Below, one piece after another: positions 58,892-64,000 of a DNA stretch of 64,000 bases. The DNA is from Methylobacter marinus A45 (GTDB taxonomy: Bacteria; Pseudomonadota; Gammaproteobacteria; Methylococcales; Methylomonadaceae). Positions within the stretch are counted from its first letter, which is position 1; each line of letters starts with the position of its first letter. Made by a program: the position numbers and the translations under genes. Under the pieces are notes generated by a model, which saw only the letters and a program-made list of their open reading frames with translations, was not told where the DNA came from and made no database searches. The DNA lies in assembly GCF_000383855.1 (NCBI RefSeq), contig NZ_KB912877.1:902616-966615 (forward strand). The letters run 5' to 3'.

Positions 58892-58917
58892 AACAAAAGG
58901 CCGGCAAATGCCGGCCT
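58892..58917 (-). terminator. Intrinsic terminator of accA
   Basis: On the minus strand AGGCCGGCA pairs with TGCCGGCCT around a tight loop and is followed by TTTTGTTTTTC. It separates accA from tilS. Confidence 0.8.
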
Positions 58918-58941
58918 GAAGATCGAATAATTAACCGAAAT

Positions 58942-59907
58942 TTATCGGCCTTCCTCCATAAAGGCGCCGAAGCTCATAATCCGCTGATATCGATTTTCCA
59001 GTATGGCTTCAATAGGCTGTCCTTTCAATTCATCCATATGGCGAATCAACGCTTCCCTTAAATTCAAGGCAATCGTCTGAAAATTCCTGTGCCCGCCGCC
59101 TAATGGCTCCCTGACCACTTCATCCAGAAGCCCCTGCTCGCGAATACGATCGGAAGTAATGCCCATCGCTTCCGCCGCCAATTGCGATTTATCGGCGCTT
59201 TTCCATAGAATGGATGCACAGCCTTCCGGCGAGATAACCGAGTAGGTGCTGTATTCGAGCATGATCAGCCGGTCGCCTACACCGATTGCCAGCGCGCCGC
59301 CGGAGCCGCCTTCGCCGATAATCGTGCAGATAATGGGAGTTCTCAGTTTCGCCATTTCAAACAGGTTTCTGGCAATAGCCTCGCTCTGGCCGCGTTCTTC
59401 GGCACCGATGCCCGGGTAAGCGCCCGGGGTGTCGATCAGGCAAATGACCGGCATTTTAAAGCGCTCGGCCATCTTCATGACCCGCAGGGCCTTGCGGTAC
59501 CCCTCGGGACGCGGCATGCCGAAATTGCGATAGATCTTTTCCTTCGTATCGCGCCCCTTTTGATGACCGATAACCATCACCGGTTGACCTTCCAGCCGGG
59601 CCAGGCCGCAAACGATAGCGGGATCATCGGCATAGGAGCGATCGCCATGCAACTCATGGAAATCGGTAAACATGTGTTCAATGTAATCCAGCGTATACGG
59701 GCGACCGGGATGTCTTGATAATTGGGAAATCTGCCAGTCGGAAAGATCTGAAAAAATCGACTCGGTTAAGGAAAGGCTTCTGTCTTCAAGCTGCTTAAGC
59801 GCATCTGAAATATTAATATTATTATCAAACTCCACATTGCGGAGCTCTTCAATTTTCGCTTCTAATTCAGCGATGGGTTGTTCAAAATCGAGGAATTTTA
59901 GATCCAT
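58942..59907 (-). CDS. accA: Acetyl-CoA carboxylase carboxyltransferase alpha subunit
   Basis: A 321-residue AccA. With AccD it transfers carboxyl from biotin to acetyl-CoA, making malonyl-CoA for fatty acids. [16 protein letters not shown] at the start, [22 protein letters not shown] (split motif), [44 protein letters not shown] and [17 protein letters not shown] are characteristic. Upstream lies a 500-bp gap and it is transcribed on its own up to a terminator. Confidence 0.96.
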   Translation of the reverse strand: MDLKFLDFEQPIAELEAKIEELRNVEFDNNINISDALKQLEDRSLSLTESIFSDLSDWQISQLSRHPGRPYTLDYIEHMFTDFHELHGDRSYADDPAIVCGLARLEGQPVMVIGHQKGRDTKEKIYRNFGMPRPEGYRKALRVMKMAERFKMPVICLIDTPGAYPGIGAEERGQSEAIARNLFEMAKLRTPIICTIIGEGGSGGALAIGVGDRLIMLEYSTYSVISPEGCASILWKSADKSQLAAEAMGITSDRIREQGLLDEVVREPLGGGHRNFQTIALNLREALIRHMDELKGQPIEAILENRYQRIMSFGAFMEEGR

Positions 59908-60408
59908 GGAGACTTGGCTGTTAAATTTTGCTGAAAAGGGAATTTTATAGAAAAACCATATTTAATTCTAAAAAATTTCCCGTTTGTTTAAAGAAGCCCG
60001 GCATTTTCAATCAGTCTGGGCAAATTATTAGTGCTCAATGAAGGGCGCAAGGTTTTTAACTGGCATTCTCACAGTGTGTAAATGCTGGGTTGATAAACCC
60101 AGCATTTCGAAGCCCCTTATGCTGGGTTTCCGCAAAGCTCCAACCCTGCCTACCCGCTAAGCTACCCGCTAAGGATTTGGCTGAAAAATGACTTCCTGAA
60201 ACTGGAATCTTGCATAGGATGTGCTGACCAAAAGCTCGCAAACGATGCGCCTCCTGTCATCGGCACATCCTATGTTTAGACAGGGACATTATTGACGACC
60301 AAATCCTAAGCCACAAGGATGCGGCGAATGTCGAAAACGCAGGAGCAGTTTTTCTATCCGCCTTCTGCATGCATCCTTGAATTGATTGAATGAAGCGTAA
60401 AAACAAGG
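59908..60408. other. Intergenic gap with REP-like palindromes
   Basis: 500 bp without a supported gene. At 60080-60107 AAATGCTGGGTT and AACCCAGCATTT form a perfect 12-bp stem with a GATA loop, and the word TGCTGGGTTT recurs at about 60121. A direct repeat of CTACCCGCTAAG lies at about 60151-60174. The set resembles degenerate REP elements common in gammaproteobacterial intergenic spaces. Confidence 0.55.
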
Positions 60409-61713
60409 TCACTTTGAGCGCCGGTCGAGCTCTTGCAAATGCCTCAGCTTTTCCTTGATTTTAATCTCCAGTCCCCGATCCACAGGCTGGTAATACCGGG
60501 TTCCCGCCAATTTATCGGGAAAATAGTTCTCGCCGGCCGCGTAGGCTTCCGGCTCATCATGGGCATAACGGTATGCCTTGCCGTAATCGAGCGACTTCAT
60601 CAACTTGGTCGGCGCATTGCGCAAATGCACGGGTACGCCCAGGCTGCCGCTCGACCTGACATCGCGCATGGCCGCGTTATAAGCCATGTACACGGCATTG
60701 CTTTTAGGCGCGCAGGCCAGATAAACGACGGCCTGGGCCAATGCCAGTTCGCCCTCGGGACTGCCTAGCCGCTCCTGCGTTTCCCAGGCGTTAACGGCAA
60801 TCTGCAGCGCCCGGGGATCGGCATTGCCGATGTCTTCCGAAGCCATCCGGACGATGCGCCTGGACAGATAAGTCAAGTCGCAGCCGGCATCGATCATCCG
60901 GCAGAGCCAGTAAAGCGAGGCATCGGGAGAACTGCCGCGCACCGATTTATGCAAGGCTGAGATTTGATTGTAAAATTCCTCGCCCTGATTATCGAACCGC
61001 CGCACGCCGCCGGTCAGCACTTCCCTGGCGATTTTCTCATCAAGGACCCGGCTGTCGTTGGCGGCGGCCAGTTCCACAGCGATTTCGAGCAGATTCAGCA
61101 AGCGCCTGGCATCGCCATCGGCCGCCTGGGCAAATTGCTGTTTAATGCTGTCGTCCATTTCGACAGCCCGCTTGCCCAGTCCTCGATCCGGGTCCGTTAA
61201 TGCCTTGTTCAATACGCCCAGCAGATCGTCGGGCGTCAACGCATTGAGGACATAAACGCGAGCCCGCGACAATAACGCATTGTTAAGCGCAAAAGACGGA
61301 TTTTCAGTCGTCGCGCCGACAAAATAAACCGTGCCGTCTTCCACATGCGGCAGGAAAGCGTCCTGCTGCGATTTATTGAAGCGATGGACTTCATCGACGA
61401 ATAGAATCGTGCGCCTGTGCTGTTGCTGCTGGATCTTCCGGGCCTCGGCGACAGCCGCACGGATCTCCTTGACGCCGGCCAGCACGGCGGAAATGGGCAT
61501 GAATTCGGCATCGGATTGATGGGCGACAAGACGCGCCAGCGTTGTTTTGCCAGTGCCCGGCGGTCCCCAGAAGATCATCGAATGCAGTCGGCCTGAAACG
61601 ATGGATTCATACAAGGGCTTGCCGGGCTTCAAAACATGCTGCTGGCCGACGTAATCATCCAATGTTGCAGGCCGCATCCTGTCGGCCAAGGGTTGGGTCA
61701 AGTCTTCAAACAT
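60409..61713 (-). CDS. rarA: Replication-associated recombination protein A
   Basis: A 434-residue AAA+ ATPase (RarA/MgsA) acting at stalled replication forks. [18 protein letters not shown] at the N-terminus, Walker [10 protein letters not shown] at residues 50-58, Walker [20 protein letters not shown], sensor 1 GATTENPSF, and the tetramerisation end [15 protein letters not shown] and [14 protein letters not shown] are seen. It follows lolA on the same strand, as in E. coli, with about 160 bp between. Confidence 0.95.
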   Translation of the reverse strand: MFEDLTQPLADRMRPATLDDYVGQQHVLKPGKPLYESIVSGRLHSMIFWGPPGTGKTTLARLVAHQSDAEFMPISAVLAGVKEIRAAVAEARKIQQQQHRRTILFVDEVHRFNKSQQDAFLPHVEDGTVYFVGATTENPSFALNNALLSRARVYVLNALTPDDLLGVLNKALTDPDRGLGKRAVEMDDSIKQQFAQAADGDARRLLNLLEIAVELAAANDSRVLDEKIAREVLTGGVRRFDNQGEEFYNQISALHKSVRGSSPDASLYWLCRMIDAGCDLTYLSRRIVRMASEDIGNADPRALQIAVNAWETQERLGSPEGELALAQAVVYLACAPKSNAVYMAYNAAMRDVRSSGSLGVPVHLRNAPTKLMKSLDYGKAYRYAHDEPEAYAAGENYFPDKLAGTRYYQPVDRGLEIKIKEKLRHLQELDRRSK

Positions 61714-61875
61714 ACAAAGGTCGAGAAGATAAAAGGCTAAAGATACACCCGTTCGGACAGTTTTTCCTGATTATTGCTGCATCGCTATAACTGAGATTTT
61801 TACCGTGACGCTCATTCAGGGTTATATTTGCTTCGTATCCTGTTTGGTGTTTATGTCTCGCGCAATGGCGATCGA

Positions 61876-62505
61876 CTATTCAGAAAAAATATCGACACCC
61901 TTGGGTGCGCGAAATTGAAACAAATCCGGCCTGATTGCCTGATTGATCCTGACATTGGAAAAATAAATGCGCGTCAGCTGGCCGAAGTTATCGCTTAATT
62001 CCATGCCGCCCAATATCCCGCTGTTCAAACCGATCAAAACATATTTAAATCCGCTTTCTTCGTTTTTAGGCAGTAATTTTACCCAAAGCAGCCCCTCATC
62101 CTCGCCCTGTTGCTCCATAATAAAATTATCCTCCAGGGATACCTCGCCGCTTAACAGCAGTGCCGGCGTGGAGCCCAGTGACTCATCAAGCTTTTTAATG
62201 GTGACTTGCTCCAGATCCGTGTCATAAAACCAGACCTTGCCGGAATTGGCTATGATTTGCTGTTGAAAAGGTCTTTGATAATCCCAACGAAATTTACCGG
62301 GCCGTTGCAGATAAAAAATGCCATAACTGGTTTGCACCGGATCGCCGGCCTCATTGATCAGCACCTGTTTAAAATCGGCTGTCAGAGTCTTTGTCGTATC
62401 CAGAAACGCTTTCAGTTCCCGGGCCGGCCTGTCTTCCGCATGGCCGGCGGCGCTAAAAAAGGCGAATGCCAGCAAAATCAAGTGAAAATAACTAACTTTG
62501 TTCAT
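61876..62505 (-). CDS. lolA: Outer-membrane lipoprotein chaperone LolA
   Basis: A 209-residue periplasmic carrier that takes lipoproteins from LolCDE to LolB. A signal peptide (KVSYFHLILLAFAFFSAAGHA) precedes KAFLDTTKTLTADFKQVLIN, SYGIFYLQRPGKFRWDYQRPF and KVWFYDTDLEQVTIKKLDES, which are LolA marks. The C-terminal FQFRAPKGVDIF is usual. Twelve bases separate it from mrcB upstream. Confidence 0.93.
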   Translation of the reverse strand: MNKVSYFHLILLAFAFFSAAGHAEDRPARELKAFLDTTKTLTADFKQVLINEAGDPVQTSYGIFYLQRPGKFRWDYQRPFQQQIIANSGKVWFYDTDLEQVTIKKLDESLGSTPALLLSGEVSLEDNFIMEQQGEDEGLLWVKLLPKNEESGFKYVLIGLNSGILGGMELSDNFGQLTRIYFSNVRINQAIRPDLFQFRAPKGVDIFSE

Positions 62506-62517
62506 AGATACCTTAAA

Positions 62518-64000
62518 TTATTGCGGAAAAATACTCTTGAAAAATGTATTAAACTCATTGACAGGCGCATCGACGCATGCCGCGTATTCAACTGGCGCGG
62601 AACCGGCGATATAAGGATACTCGCGCGCGCCCTCGCAGGCTTCATTCGCCAATAAGCCGCTATAAGGATCGACCCAAGCCATTTGGATATTATCCGGAGG
62701 AATCAGGTTTACCGGTTGCGTCGATATCTGCCGCATCAGTGATATCCAGACCTGCAAGGCTCCGCTTGAGCCCGTTAAACCGACCGGTTTGTTATCATCG
62801 CGTCCCACCCAGACCACCGATAAATAATCACCGGTATAGCCGGCAAACCAGCTGTCTTTGGAATCATTGGTCGTGCCGGTCTTGCCGACCAGGCCATAAT
62901 CGCCAGGAAATGCCGAATAGGCTGAACGCCCTGTTCCCTTATGCATGACTTCCTGCAGGATGGTATTAACGATATACGTGGCGGCAGGATCGACCGCCTG
63001 CCGGACGATGAACGGATAACTTTGCAGATGCTCGCCATTGGCCGCGACCACGGCTCTGATGCCGCGTATCGGCGTTGAAAAACCGTCGCCGGCCAACGTC
63101 TGATACATCTGCGTGACTTCCATGGGAGTTAACTCCGCGGCCCCCAGCAAGAATGACGGAAACAGGTCAACAGGCCGGGTAACGCCCATGTTTCTCAAGG
63201 TCTTGGCCGTTCTGGCAATACCGACATCCATGCCTATGCGTACCGTCGCCAGATTATAAGAATGCGTCAGGGCTGTATGCAGTCCGACATTGCCGTGCTC
63301 CCTGTGGTCGTAATTTCTAGGCGCCCAGACCTTACCATTGGCGCCCTTGATATGGATGGCGGTATCGCTTATCGGGGTGGTAATCGTATACTTGTCCGGA
63401 TACTCCAGCGCGGTCAGGTAAATGACCGGCTTGATCAGGGAACCGATCGGCCGGACCGCATCCAGGGCACGGTTGAATCCTGCCGCCGTGTGTTGCCGAC
63501 CGCCGGCCAGCGCAACAATTTCACCGCTATCTCTACGGGTCACTACAACAGCCGTTTCCAGCTTTTTGGCCTTAGGCCGTTTTTCCAGCTGATTCAGCTT
63601 AGTGGTAATGGATTGCTCCAATGCATCTTGAGCCAGGGTATCCAGCGTCGTGAAAATCCTCAACCCCTCGGACGTCAAATCTTCCTCGCGGTATTCCTGT
63701 TTTAATTGCCGCTTGACCAGGTCGAGAAAAGCAGGATAGCGGTTGGCCGAGCGATGGGTGCGCGCAACGACATTCAGCGGTTTTGCCTTTGCCTCTTCCG
63801 CCTGCCGGTCCGTGATATAGCCCTCGGCGGCCATCTCGCTCAGGACCAGGTTACGCCGCTGCAGGGCGCGATCGGGGTAGCGCCGGGGATCATAGTAAGA
63901 AGGCCCGCGCACCAGGGCGACCAGCGAGGCAATCTGTTCCAGCGGCAGGTCTTTTAAATTGCTGCCAAAATAAAATTCGCTGGCCAGGGCAAAGCCATGC
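62518..64000 (-). CDS. mrcB: Penicillin-binding protein 1B (5' part outside window)
   Basis: The frame is open to base 64000 and continues outside. The visible part starts inside the glycosyltransferase domain (GFALASEFYFG, LVALVRGPSYYDPRRYPD) and contains the whole transpeptidase: active-site Ser in GSLIKPVIYL (SxxK), SYN in THSYNLATVRIG, and KTGTTNDSKDSWFAGYTG (KTG). The RGPSYYDP-RY and NLVLSEM stretch points to the PBP1B class rather than PBP1A. It polymerises and cross-links peptidoglycan at the inner membrane. The C-terminal extension is short. Confidence 0.93.
   Translation of the reverse strand, partial: HGFALASEFYFGSNLKDLPLEQIASLVALVRGPSYYDPRRYPDRALQRRNLVLSEMAAEGYITDRQAEEAKAKPLNVVARTHRSANRYPAFLDLVKRQLKQEYREEDLTSEGLRIFTTLDTLAQDALEQSITTKLNQLEKRPKAKKLETAVVVTRRDSGEIVALAGGRQHTAAGFNRALDAVRPIGSLIKPVIYLTALEYPDKYTITTPISDTAIHIKGANGKVWAPRNYDHREHGNVGLHTALTHSYNLATVRIGMDVGIARTAKTLRNMGVTRPVDLFPSFLLGAAELTPMEVTQMYQTLAGDGFSTPIRGIRAVVAANGEHLQSYPFIVRQAVDPAATYIVNTILQEVMHKGTGRSAYSAFPGDYGLVGKTGTTNDSKDSWFAGYTGDYLSVVWVGRDDNKPVGLTGSSGALQVWISLMRQISTQPVNLIPPDNIQMAWVDPYSGLLANEACEGAREYPYIAGSAPVEYAACVDAPVNEFNTFFKSIFPQ

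Overview
The window looks like chromosome of a gammaproteobacterial methylotroph, most plausibly a type I (RuMP-pathway) methanotroph. The pointers are a lanthanide-type PQQ methanol dehydrogenase (xoxF) with xoxJ, a methenyl-tetrahydrofolate cyclohydrolase (fchA), a second PQQ-type dehydrogenase, a full glycogen pathway, and gammaproteobacterial gene orders (accA-tilS-pyrG-kdsA-eno-ftsB-ispD-ispF-truD and surE-pcm). No methane monooxygenase gene lies in the window, so methanotrophy itself is inferred. Both ends cut through genes: a membrane sensor protein at base 1 and penicillin-binding protein 1B at base 64000.

Layout. 1-7.4 kb: partial MASE/DUF4118-like/GAF sensor, a LemA plus two TPM-domain genes, small DUF genes, creA, and a radical-SAM gene whose cluster motif lacks one cysteine, overlapping a DUF504 gene. 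7.6-19.5 kb: gdhA, a long coiled-coil membrane protein, a perfect 24-bp hairpin, a glycerophosphodiesterase, lipoprotein and FMN-type proteins, a Met/Gly-rich secreted protein, a convergent L,D-transpeptidase/DUF882 peptidase pair, then a long AT-rich gap with a DnaA-box palindrome and a 50-residue membrane protein. 19.5-27.6 kb: rlmG, efpL, ferredoxin, bacterioferritin-like protein, PQQ-type sugar dehydrogenase, dctA, NlpC/P60 lipoprotein, hemolysin III, HugZ-like protein, trxC. 27.8-32 kb: Pro-Arg-His tRNA operon, fchA, cysS, a secreted cyclophilin, lpxH. 32-36 kb: xoxF, a TerB-like gene and xoxJ. 36-44.3 kb: malQ, a GH57 enzyme and glgC on one strand, diverging from glgB-glgA.

45.3-46.9 kb is the accessory patch: a decayed integron. 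A fragmentary intI (two frameshifts, both ends missing, a 113-bp MITE-like insertion with CTAG duplication) abuts a 5'-truncated GNAT cassette, an attC-like site, and a small membrane-protein cassette cut by an IS3-family orfA remnant. 47-64 kb is housekeeping: yqaA, pcm, surE, an Smr-domain gene, uppP, truD, ispF, ispD, ftsB (apparently starting at AUA), eno, kdsA, pyrG, tilS, accA, rarA, lolA and mrcB.

Functionally, XoxF oxidises methanol in the periplasm, with XoxJ as probable partner; FchA acts in the tetrahydrofolate C1 branch; the glg genes store assimilated carbon as glycogen. The downstream block supplies envelope precursors (IspD/F, UppP, KdsA, AccA, LolA, PBP1B, FtsB) and core metabolism (Eno, PyrG). 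No intact defence system, CRISPR array, prophage or complete insertion sequence was seen.
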